Below, piece after piece: positions 1-7,049 of a DNA stretch of 11,699 nt. A program made the translations under genes and the position numbers. The notes beneath the pieces were generated by a model that did no database searches, had not been told where the DNA came from, and saw only the letters and a program-made list of their open reading frames with translations. Numbering within the stretch: position 1 is the stretch's first letter; the number at the start of each line of letters is the position of its first letter. The stretch is from contig DPGN01000011.1 in NCBI GenBank assembly GCA_003523185.1, positions 1 to 11,699 of the forward strand. The letters are read 5' to 3'. The stretch comes from Halieaceae bacterium. Its GTDB lineage: Bacteria; Pseudomonadota; Gammaproteobacteria; Pseudomonadales; Halieaceae.

Positions 1-2
1 CA

Positions 3-761
3 GATCCTGCTTTGATGGCCACAAACGCTAAAATAGTTGCCAAGCTGGGCGCGCCGGGCATCGACCTCAACTTTGGCTGTCCCGCGAAAACGGTCAATAA
101 ATCTCGGGCCGGTGCAACCTTGTTGAAAACCCCCGAGCTCATTTTCGATATTTGCAAGGCCGTGAGAGACGCAACGCCCGTAGACACGCCTGTGACCGCA
201 AAGGTGAGACTGGGGTTTGATGACGATTCCCAGTTCGCTGATATCGCCGACTACGCGATCAACAGTGGTATCGACGAATTAACGGTCCATGCGAGAACAA
301 AAGTACAGGCCTACCGTCCCCCTGCGCATTGGTCGCTGCTGCGCACCATCTCTAATTCCCGTGGGATCCCGATTATCGCGAACGGTGAAATCTGGACGCC
401 CAGTGATCTCGACCTCTGTCGCGAGCAAAGTGGCTGCAACGCATTCATGTTGGCAAGAGGCGCACTCTGCCGACCTGACCTTGGTCGCGCCATTAAGGCT
501 CATGCGGAGAGCGTTCCCGTCAACCCCATGAGCTGGCCGGAAGTTGCAGAACTACTCATCCAGTTCTTTGAAGCCAATGGGGCGCGCTACGACCGCAAGT
601 ATTCGATCAATCCATTGAAACAATGGCTGGTTTATCTTCAATACTGCTACCCCCAGGCCGCCGCCCTATTTGCACAAGTTAAGCGAATCCGCGATCCTGA
701 TGACATGATGTGTGCGCTACTGGGAGCCACGCAGAAACGGGCCATATCAGCAGCAGCCTGA
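3..761 (+). CDS. dusC: tRNA-dihydrouridine synthase, DusC type, 5'-truncated
   Basis: This FMN-dependent enzyme reduces a specific uridine in the tRNA D-loop to dihydrouridine; E. coli DusC acts on U16. The reading frame is open to the left edge (codons for D-P-A-L precede the first ATG at 15), so the gene starts outside the window, and about 70 N-terminal residues are missing compared with the roughly 315 of E. coli DusC. Visible hallmarks are the LNFGCPAKTVN motif with the catalytic cysteine codon at 78-80 (equivalent to E. coli Cys98), the FMN-barrel strand VTAKVRLG, the VHARTK motif, and IIANGEIW followed by the phosphate-binding region ending in ARGAL. The C-terminal helical domain (from about 520) has the NPLKQWLVYL segment typical of the DusC branch, where E. 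coli has IKQWLSYL. It is followed after 44 bases by the peptide transporter on the same strand. The family call is secure; the exact target position (U16) is inferred from family resemblance. Confidence 0.95.
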   Translation, partial: DPALMATNAKIVAKLGAPGIDLNFGCPAKTVNKSRAGATLLKTPELIFDICKAVRDATPVDTPVTAKVRLGFDDDSQFADIADYAINSGIDELTVHARTKVQAYRPPAHWSLLRTISNSRGIPIIANGEIWTPSDLDLCREQSGCNAFMLARGALCRPDLGRAIKAHAESVPVNPMSWPEVAELLIQFFEANGARYDRKYSINPLKQWLVYLQYCYPQAAALFAQVKRIRDPDDMMCALLGATQKRAISAAA

Positions 762-805
762 AACACGGTCCGTTCAACCGTTAGTTAACAACAATAAGGA
801 ATACC

Positions 806-2347
806 ATGACGACACAGGCAATGCCGGCTGGCCCTGAGTGGTTCGGACACCCACGCGGTTTATTCGTTTGCTTCGCGACCGAGATGTGGGAGCGGTTTTC
901 GTTTTATGGCATGAAGTACCTACTGGTGCTTTTCCTGGTTCAACATCACCTTTTCAGTGACGGTGAAGCGCTACGGATCCTCGGAGCTTACGCAGCGCTT
1001 GTTTACGCCATGCCCCTGCTGGGTGGCATTGTGTCGGACCGTTATCTTGGCCAAACAAAAGCGGTCAAGCTGGGTGGAATCCTGCTCGTTTTAGGTCATT
1101 GCGCCATGGCGTTTGAGGGCGTACCGGCCACGCAAGGCATCGGTGGCGAGGTGGTCAGGGACGATCAGGCCATAACCGTATTCTATTTTGCGCTGGCGCT
1201 AATTGTGGTGGGTGTTGGCTTGCTAAAGCCCAACATTTCCACCGTGGTCGGTCGACTTTACGGCGAGAACGACCCACGCCGAGACGGCGGCTTTACCATT
1301 TTCTACATGGGCATCAATATCGGTGCCGCCAGCGCGTCCCTACTCTGTGGTTGGCTAGCCAGTGCCTATGGCTGGGCCTATGGGTTTGGCGCCGCCGGCA
1401 TTGGCATGCTCATCGGTTTAATCGTTTTTTCGCTCGGACAGAAGTGGCTGGAGGGTCACGGCGACCCCGCGGATCCCGCCGTTTTAAAGGAACCTGCTAG
1501 CGCATCGCTCGGTTTACTCAACGTAGAGAACACCATCAGCATCTACAGCGTCTTATCCGTCTTCGTCATTTGGGTCGTCTTGCAGCAACCCAATGGTGTC
1601 GGTTTCATGCTCCCAGTCATCGCCGCACTTTTCTTAGCGTGGTTCGTTTGGCTGCTTGCGACACAGTGCGACTCTGAAGAGCGTGGAAAAATGGGCACCC
1701 TCTTCTTTCTAATTGTCATCAGCACTGTGTTCTGGTCAATGTTTGAGCAATCGGGTGGATCGATGACCTTGTTTGCGGACAGAGCAACGGATCTGACGCT
1801 GCTCGGAATGGAATTGACTGCAGCGCAATTTGGTTCAGCCAATGCCATCTTCATTATTCTGCTGTCGCCCCTCTTTGCGCTAATGTGGCCGGCACTACTG
1901 TCTAACAACATAGAACCCTCTACACCCGCGAAGTTTGGCCTCGGCATTGTTCAGGTAGGCCTGGGATTTGGTGCTCTGCTTATCGGACTCAACAACCCAG
2001 ACTCGGCAGGCTTGGTGTCTGCTTGGTGGCTCGTGTTGGCATATTTTCTTCACACCTCGGCGGAGCTGTGTTTGAGCCCAATTGGACTCTCTGCCGTTAC
2101 AAAACTATCGATCGCCCGTTACGTTGGCGTCATGATGGGCGCGTGGTTTTTGGCTAGCGCTTACGGCTCCTATTTAGCATCGGAGCTAGCTATCTTCTTT
2201 TCAAGCATTGACGGTGGAGACGGAAGACTCGATAACAGCGGGTTCAACGCGCTGTTCACGGAACTTCTCATGTACGGCGTAGGTGTGGGCGTAGCGGTAC
2301 TGCTGGTATCGCCCCTAGTGCGTCGATTTATGAAAGACGTTCGCTGA
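806..2347 (+). CDS. POT/PTR2 family proton-coupled peptide transporter
   Basis: A 513-residue inner-membrane protein that should import di- and tripeptides with protons (peptide MFS). The helix-1 motif ExxERFxxYG is present as E26-M-W-E29-R30-F-S-F-Y34-G, with phenylalanine where many members have the first tyrosine. Also present are GGIVSDRYLGQTKAV after helix 2, the helix-4 motif LLKPNIS with Lys141, the PTR2 signature FYMGINIGAAS, the helix-7 motif FWSMFEQSGGSMTLFADR, and the helix-10 motif SAELCLSPIGLS with Glu420. These are the residues known in the family for proton coupling and peptide-terminus binding. Length and hydrophobic profile fit the usual 14-helix bacterial form. The ATG start at 806 is supported by AAGGA at 796-800 with a 5-base spacer. 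It may share a transcript with the dus gene upstream, since no clear promoter or terminator lies in the 44-base gap. Substrate preference cannot be read from the sequence. Confidence 0.95.
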   Translation: MTTQAMPAGPEWFGHPRGLFVCFATEMWERFSFYGMKYLLVLFLVQHHLFSDGEALRILGAYAALVYAMPLLGGIVSDRYLGQTKAVKLGGILLVLGHCAMAFEGVPATQGIGGEVVRDDQAITVFYFALALIVVGVGLLKPNISTVVGRLYGENDPRRDGGFTIFYMGINIGAASASLLCGWLASAYGWAYGFGAAGIGMLIGLIVFSLGQKWLEGHGDPADPAVLKEPASASLGLLNVENTISIYSVLSVFVIWVVLQQPNGVGFMLPVIAALFLAWFVWLLATQCDSEERGKMGTLFFLIVISTVFWSMFEQSGGSMTLFADRATDLTLLGMELTAAQFGSANAIFIILLSPLFALMWPALLSNNIEPSTPAKFGLGIVQVGLGFGALLIGLNNPDSAGLVSAWWLVLAYFLHTSAELCLSPIGLSAVTKLSIARYVGVMMGAWFLASAYGSYLASELAIFFSSIDGGDGRLDNSGFNALFTELLMYGVGVGVAVLLVSPLVRRFMKDVR

Positions 2348-2371
2348 AGGCAACATCGGTATCGCAGCCTG

Positions 2372-2389
2372 GGCGCAGTCTTCTGCGCC
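2372..2389. terminator. Hairpin between convergent genes, possible bidirectional terminator
   Basis: A perfect 7-base-pair stem (GGCGCAG / CTGCGCC) with a TCTT loop lies in the 50-base gap between the stop of the peptide transporter (+) and the stop of the RND permease (-). The place is right for a shared terminator. No T-run follows the stem on either strand, so it is not a textbook Rho-independent terminator. Confidence 0.4.
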
Positions 2390-2397
2390 TCGACTGT

Positions 2398-5300
2398 TTA
2401 GCCTTTAGAAAATCTTGGGAAAAACCCGGATAGACGAGATTTAACCTTTCCCCAATCGTCTCCGATCAGGTAGAGCGCAGGCACCAGGAACAAACTCACA
2501 AAGAAGGCGAAGAAGACACCGAAAGCAAGTGAAATGACCGAGGGCTTGAGGAATGCAGCCGCCTGAGACGTCTCCGCAATAATTGGCATAAGCCCAACAA
2601 AGGTGGTGAGGGTTGTCAGGAGAATGGGTCTAAAGCGATTTTTAGCCGCATTGATGATCGCTGTGAAACGATCGTCCCCCTTCTCCTCGCGCTTGAGGAT
2701 GTAATCAATCAGCACCAGGTTGTCGTTCACGACCACCCCGGCGGCAGCGCCCATGCCAAAGAACGAGAACATATCCAGCGGGATACCAATCAGCTGATGG
2801 CCAAAGATGGCCCCCATGTAGGCAAAGGGAATGGCGGACATGATAATCGTTGGCAGTGTGTAAGATCGGAACGCGACCGCTAACAGCGCGTAAATGGTTA
2901 ACATGGCAATGGTGAACAGTCGGGTCACTTCCGTCATGAACTCAGCTTGCTGCTCTTCCCATCCACCTTTGATCACCTGCAATGCCGGAAAACGCTCTTG
3001 CAGTTCAGGGATGAATTCGTCCTGAACCTTTTCGTTGATATCACCCATCGAGTCCACGTTCACCCGCGCGAAAACCTCGAAGATACGTTGCCCGTTCCTT
3101 CGAACAATCCGCTGCGACGCCTTACGTACCTCGATATCCGCTACGGTCGCTAATGGGATGAACCGGCCATCATTTGTCCGAACGTTAAGATCGCGGAGCG
3201 ATGTTAGGGTCTCGCGCGCATCCTGCGGGTAGCGCAACATAACGCGCACATCGCCGTACTGACGCGGTAGCCGTTGCACCTCTTCCCCATAATAGGATTG
3301 CCGGACCTGGCGAGACACGTCGGCGAGCGTGACACCTAAGGTCTGCGCACCGGGCTTGAGTCGTATATTGAGCTCGTCGATCTCACCGCGCTGGTTATCG
3401 CGGACGAAAAAGACATCCTCAAACGTTACCAAATAGTTTCTCAGGTCAGCGGCCGCCTGCTTGAGCCGTTCCTCGTCCGTATGGGCAAACACAAATGTCA
3501 GCACAGCCTCGCCCTGGTTAGCCGTGTACTGCACGTTGATATTCTCCGCATCGGGGATATCGCCCATGGTATCGAGATAGGTCTCCGCGACCTCTCGCAT
3601 GCTGATATTACTCTCGCCGGGCGGAGGCAATTGCACGTACTGCTCGAGTTGGTTGTCGTAGGCAAAGGTGAACGCACCAATAACCGGGTACTGCTCTTTC
3701 AAGCCATCACTGGTTCGGTCCAGCTGATTCATTACAGTTTCTGTTCTAGAAAAAGGTACGCCTGTAGGCAATCCCACGTTGACGACCAGGGTCTCGCTCT
3801 CAAGCTGAGGGAAAAAATAGAATCTCACCCAACCGGTACTGGCCAGGGTGAGTGCGATGACGAAACCGGCGAGAAAGATAGCGCTCAATGTGTAGCGAAC
3901 ATTCAGAGCTTTTGCTAACAGCGGCGCATAGGTTTTCTCGGCAAAACTCATAATGCCATCGGCAATGCGGCGCTGAAGGGCAAACCCCCGTGTGTCGCCA
4001 TTGCGCGCCGGCAAGTGACGCAAATGCGCCGGCAAAATACAAAATGCCTCGATCAAAGAGAATGCCAGTGCGAAAGCAATAACAGCAGAGAGATGGCGCA
4101 GGAACTCGCTTTGAGGTCCCGATAAAAATGCCCATGGCGCGAAGGCAACAACGGTGGTCAATACGGCGAAGATAACGGGTCTGGCTACGGCGGACGCACC
4201 GACAATGGCGGCCTCTTGCGCCTCTAGCCCTAGGTCCTCTCGATGATGATGAATGCTCTCCCCAACGACAATGGCATCGTCAACCACAATGCCTAACACC
4301 AACAAAAACGCAAAGGTCGACAGGAAATTAATCGAGACGTCGACGACCGGCAGAAAAATGAAGGCACCGACAAATGAGATAGCAATGCCCACGGTCACCC
4401 ACAACGCAACCGTAAACCTCAGCGTCAACAGCAGGATGAGCATGACAAGAATCAGTCCCATCCATGCCGCATCGAAGATCAGTGACATACGCGAGTCATA
4501 GGCGTCCGCCATGTCGGCGAGACTCAATAACTCAACGCCTTGGGGTAACTCGGCCTGCTTGCTGTCTATCCAAGCATTGACCTGATCTGATGTCTTGGTA
4601 ATAAAAAGACGATCCGAGGGCTCAATCTGAAGCATGACGGCAGGCACTCCATCGGCCGACGCACTGACTTCAAAATCCTCGAAACCATCAATAACTCGCG
4701 CCACATCGCCAAGCCGTAGCTGCGCTCCCGAGGGCAGTTCGCGCACGATAATCGCTTCAAAATCGGTCTGCGAATCAGCGAGATTCTCTGCGCGTAGTTG
4801 AATATTACCCGTCGCTGTTCTTAACTCACCCGAAGATAGATTGATGGACGATGCCCGTATTGCCGTGGCTAGTTCACCAAAGCTAAGCTGGTAGCGTTGA
4901 AGCGCCTCCTCGGACACCTCGATCGTAACCTCTTCCTCGCGGGTTCCTCCGATATCGACATCGCTCACATGGCTTAATGAGATCAACTCATCTCTCAACT
5001 CTTCGGCCAGTCGGCCCAGCGCCCGTTCACCAATATCGCCGCGGATAGTGAGGTAGTGGATGGTCTCTTTCCACTCGATCGTTCGAATCCTAGGCGGCTC
5101 TAAATCTCGTGGAAATGAGGTAATCCCGTCGAGCGCATCCCTAACATCTTCTTTGAACTGCGTCAGATCGACGCGTGGCTGCGCTTCCAGGCGGACACTT
5201 CCGAACCCCTCTCGCGAGTCAGAGTTGTAGCGACGCAAGTTATCGATGTTTTTGACCGCCGCCTCAACACGCTGAACCACTTGCTGTTCAATTTCTTTAG

Positions 5301-5469
5301 GCGACGCCCCAGGCCAGGTGAGTGACACCTGAATCAGTGGCAACTTAACGATGGGTTGTACTTCTTTCTCGATCGTCGTCCAGGCAATCAAACCGGACAC
5401 GATGATAAATACCATCAGGAGGTTCGCAGCGACTGCATTGCGAACCCACCAGGAGATTAGCCCACCCAT
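2398..5469 (-). CDS. RND family efflux permease (HAE1/AcrB-like)
   Basis: A 1023-residue inner-membrane pump subunit that uses the proton gradient to move drugs, lipophilic compounds or amphiphiles from periplasm or membrane outward as part of a tripartite complex. The architecture is standard: helix 1 (about residues 10-30), a large periplasmic porter/docking loop, helices 2-6 (about 330-480), helix 7 (about 526-545), a second large loop, and helices 8-12 (from about 847). Helix 4 carries the proton-relay pair Asp397-Asp398 in LGIVVDDAIVVGESI. At the helix-10 position of the AcrB relay lysine the sequence is VVVNDNLVLID (Asn915-Asp916-Asn917), a variant I recall from other RND subfamilies. 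The ATG at 5469 begins 3 bases after the adaptor stop, so translation is probably coupled; a G-rich stretch just upstream is only a weak ribosome site. No outer-membrane channel is encoded nearby, so a TolC-like partner is presumably encoded elsewhere. The substrate is unknown. Confidence 0.94.
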   Translation of the reverse strand: MGGLISWWVRNAVAANLLMVFIIVSGLIAWTTIEKEVQPIVKLPLIQVSLTWPGASPKEIEQQVVQRVEAAVKNIDNLRRYNSDSREGFGSVRLEAQPRVDLTQFKEDVRDALDGITSFPRDLEPPRIRTIEWKETIHYLTIRGDIGERALGRLAEELRDELISLSHVSDVDIGGTREEEVTIEVSEEALQRYQLSFGELATAIRASSINLSSGELRTATGNIQLRAENLADSQTDFEAIIVRELPSGAQLRLGDVARVIDGFEDFEVSASADGVPAVMLQIEPSDRLFITKTSDQVNAWIDSKQAELPQGVELLSLADMADAYDSRMSLIFDAAWMGLILVMLILLLTLRFTVALWVTVGIAISFVGAFIFLPVVDVSINFLSTFAFLLVLGIVVDDAIVVGESIHHHREDLGLEAQEAAIVGASAVARPVIFAVLTTVVAFAPWAFLSGPQSEFLRHLSAVIAFALAFSLIEAFCILPAHLRHLPARNGDTRGFALQRRIADGIMSFAEKTYAPLLAKALNVRYTLSAIFLAGFVIALTLASTGWVRFYFFPQLESETLVVNVGLPTGVPFSRTETVMNQLDRTSDGLKEQYPVIGAFTFAYDNQLEQYVQLPPPGESNISMREVAETYLDTMGDIPDAENINVQYTANQGEAVLTFVFAHTDEERLKQAAADLRNYLVTFEDVFFVRDNQRGEIDELNIRLKPGAQTLGVTLADVSRQVRQSYYGEEVQRLPRQYGDVRVMLRYPQDARETLTSLRDLNVRTNDGRFIPLATVADIEVRKASQRIVRRNGQRIFEVFARVNVDSMGDINEKVQDEFIPELQERFPALQVIKGGWEEQQAEFMTEVTRLFTIAMLTIYALLAVAFRSYTLPTIIMSAIPFAYMGAIFGHQLIGIPLDMFSFFGMGAAAGVVVNDNLVLIDYILKREEKGDDRFTAIINAAKNRFRPILLTTLTTFVGLMPIIAETSQAAAFLKPSVISLAFGVFFAFFVSLFLVPALYLIGDDWGKVKSRLSGFFPRFSKG

Positions 5470-5472
5470 GAG

Positions 5473-6654
5473 TTACCCCGCACTTAATTGCACTGGCTCT
5501 GCAGCCTCTTCAATCGCCGACAGAGCCATGCCTGCTACGGGATTGCGTATGGGCGAGACGATAATTCGATCCCCTTCATTAACGCCGTTACTCAGGTAAG
5601 CGACGCTTGCCGTCGCATGAGCCACGATGACACTGCGAATCTCCAGTACGTCGTCATCATTCATGATGAAAACCCGTCCACCTGCTCGCAGGCCCGCAGC
5701 AGGAATCGCAAGCACATCCACTAGTGTTCGGCCCTCTATCTCCGCTGCAACAAACAGCCCGGGCGCCATGGGCATATCCCCGTCCGCGACGTCAAAAGGA
5801 TCCGCCACTTCAACCGTGCCAAATGTAGATCGCGTGCGCGGATCGAGCGAAGCATCTAGCCTTACCAGCTGGCCGGACCAGCGCCGAGTGGCACCCGCAA
5901 CGTTCGATGAAAGTTGAACGGGCAAGCCGGCACCCTCGGGTGCTTCAAAACCAATGGGAACACCCAGTGCAGCAATGTCAGCGTCGGTCAACGGCAGACG
6001 CACTTCCGCCACATCGGTCGAGAATACAGAGGCAACGGTTCGCCCCGCACCCACATACTGGCCTTCATCGACCATGGTTTGTGTGATGCGAGCGTCAAAC
6101 GGGAGCGAAATTTTAGTTCGAGAAAGATCGGACTCTGCTCGGGACAGCGACAACTCAGCGGCTTGAACACCTGCGCGCGCTTGGGCTATCTGCGGTTTCC
6201 TCAGCGCCAAGTCGGAGGGATTAACTTCTCCCGCCAGCTGTTGCCGTGCAACATCCGCATCAGCGAGCGCCTGCTCGAGCTCTAGCCGGCGCGCCGCTAA
6301 GCGTGCGCGTGCTTCAGATACAGCAACCACATAATCCCGATCCTCGATCGTGAGCAGTGCGTCCCCGGCCATAACGCTGCCACCCTCATTAAATCGAGAG
6401 GATACGTCGGTCACACGACCCGACACCTCGCTGATGACATCGATTTGAACGCGAGGCCTAACTTCACCGTACACAGTGACCTCCGCGCGAGCACCCGTTC
6501 GTGTGGCACGCTCAATATAAACCCCAATACGATTGGTCACCGCCTCACCCACTTCCGGCTCTGGTGCGGTTCTTACGAGACCGATCACAACGAGCAGCGT
6601 GACCACAACAACAACAAACGGGCCGATTATTCGTTTCATTTCAATTGACGCCAT
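5473..6654 (-). CDS. RND efflux periplasmic adaptor subunit (HlyD/MFP family)
   Basis: Membrane-fusion protein that would link the RND permease encoded just downstream to an outer-membrane channel. With the ATG at 6654 it has 393 residues: a short cytoplasmic start, one hydrophobic anchor (about residues 9-27, rich in V/L/I), a first lipoyl half (EVSGRVTDVSSRFNEGGSV), a charged alpha-helical hairpin rich in A/R/E/Q (about 95-170), the second lipoyl half (DEGQYVGAGRTV), then beta-barrel and membrane-proximal domains. There is no lipobox cysteine, so it is anchored by the N-terminal helix. The start is uncertain: an in-frame TTG at 6681 and an ATG at 6639 (giving MKRIIGPF directly before the anchor) are alternatives, and none has a good Shine-Dalgarno sequence. 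It is first gene of a two-gene operon with the permease, 3 bases apart. Confidence 0.92.
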   Translation of the reverse strand: MASIEMKRIIGPFVVVVVTLLVVIGLVRTAPEPEVGEAVTNRIGVYIERATRTGARAEVTVYGEVRPRVQIDVISEVSGRVTDVSSRFNEGGSVMAGDALLTIEDRDYVVAVSEARARLAARRLELEQALADADVARQQLAGEVNPSDLALRKPQIAQARAGVQAAELSLSRAESDLSRTKISLPFDARITQTMVDEGQYVGAGRTVASVFSTDVAEVRLPLTDADIAALGVPIGFEAPEGAGLPVQLSSNVAGATRRWSGQLVRLDASLDPRTRSTFGTVEVADPFDVADGDMPMAPGLFVAAEIEGRTLVDVLAIPAAGLRAGGRVFIMNDDDVLEIRSVIVAHATASVAYLSNGVNEGDRIIVSPIRNPVAGMALSAIEEAAEPVQLSAG

Positions 6655-6716
6655 TAGGGTTAGACAACGGTAAAGCTCCAACGTTTAAAACTGACTCACA
6701 GGACCCATGAAACATC

Positions 6717-6749
6717 CGGAGGGTTCTACGGCCAAAGCCGGTGACTCCG
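6717..6749. repeat. Two-part stem-loop in the leader region of the efflux operon
   Basis: The outer stem is CGGAG (6717-6721) with CTCCG (6745-6749). The inner stem is CGGC (6729-6732) with GCCG (6737-6740) around a CAAA loop. The two are separated by an asymmetric internal loop of 7 and 4 bases. It could form in RNA from either strand; on the minus strand it would sit about 60 bases upstream of the adaptor start. There is no T-run, so it does not look like a terminator. Confidence 0.3.
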
Positions 6750-6993
6750 TCGATCATGACTATAATGTGGAAAACTTACCAGATACCAGTGAGAAGTAAA
6801 GGTTACATTTTTGCAAAACCACTCTCTCCGCTACCCGGCATACTAGACAGCCCGTGACCGCTTCCTGGTGAGGGCGACCACAGCACAAATTCACAGGGCG
6901 CTTTTAGACGATGTTTGCCTCGCAACGTCGACCCCAACTACATGGAGATATTAGCATAGGGGACGTACCGACACGATTTTGGGCGTACGAATA

Positions 6994-7018
6994 ATGTCAC
7001 ATTGCTAGAATGTAACAT
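6994..7018. promoter_or_regulatory. Inverted repeat, probable transcription-factor operator
   Basis: The left arm ATGTCACATT (6994-7003) and right arm AATGTAACAT (7009-7018) match as inverted repeats at 9 of 10 positions, around the 5-base centre GCTAG. The site sits 31 bases upstream of the ATG at 7050 and its centre overlaps a promoter element, the usual place for a repressor or for a regulator that remodels the promoter. I do not recognise the cognate regulator. Confidence 0.6.
7003..7011 (+). promoter_or_regulatory. Extended -10 promoter element
   Basis: TGCTAGAAT matches the extended -10 consensus TGnTATAAT except for one base of the hexamer. No good -35 lies 16-18 bases upstream, as is common for extended -10 promoters. 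A start near 7018 would give a leader of about 30 bases before the ATG at 7050. It lies inside the inverted repeat, so occupancy of that site would directly control the promoter. Confidence 0.45.
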
Positions 7019-7038
7019 CAGACATCTCACTAAGACTC

Positions 7039-7045
7039 GGAGAGG
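7039..7045 (+). promoter_or_regulatory. Ribosome binding site that fixes the start at 7050
   Basis: GGAGAGG lies 4-7 bases ahead of the ATG at 7050. It favours this start over the in-frame TTG at 7002, which falls inside the promoter/operator element and has no Shine-Dalgarno sequence. Confidence 0.7.
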
Positions 7046-7049
7046 CGAA

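Larger units (their letters stand above)
6655..7049. other. Gene-free divergent regulatory region
   Basis: About 395 bases between the efflux adaptor (-) and the saccharopine-dehydrogenase-like gene (+). I find no credible protein gene on either strand; the longest short frames lack coding features. The stretch contains a two-part hairpin (6717-6749), a consensus TATAAT (6761-6766) with no matching -35, a GTTACATT half-site (6802-6809), and the inverted repeat with extended -10 (6994-7018). I could not identify a convincing sigma-70 promoter for the efflux operon on the minus strand. Confidence 0.7.

Noticed and set aside
765..781. ACGGT/ACCGT hairpin between dus and the peptide transporter as a terminator
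   Set aside because: The stem has only 5 pairs with a 7-base loop and no T-run; transcription may well read through.
1543..1947. 134-codon open frame antisense to the peptide transporter
   Set aside because: It lies inside a conserved transporter gene, has no domain signature and no initiation signal.
3481..3918. 145-codon open frame antisense to the RND permease
   Set aside because: It has no recognisable domain or ribosome site and lies wholly opposite a well-supported gene; it is a shadow of codon bias.
7002..7049. Longer start (TTG at 7002) for the saccharopine-dehydrogenase-like gene
   Set aside because: It falls inside the palindrome and extended -10 element and has no ribosome site, while the ATG at 7050 has GGAGAGG and gives the usual short N-terminus before the Rossmann motif.
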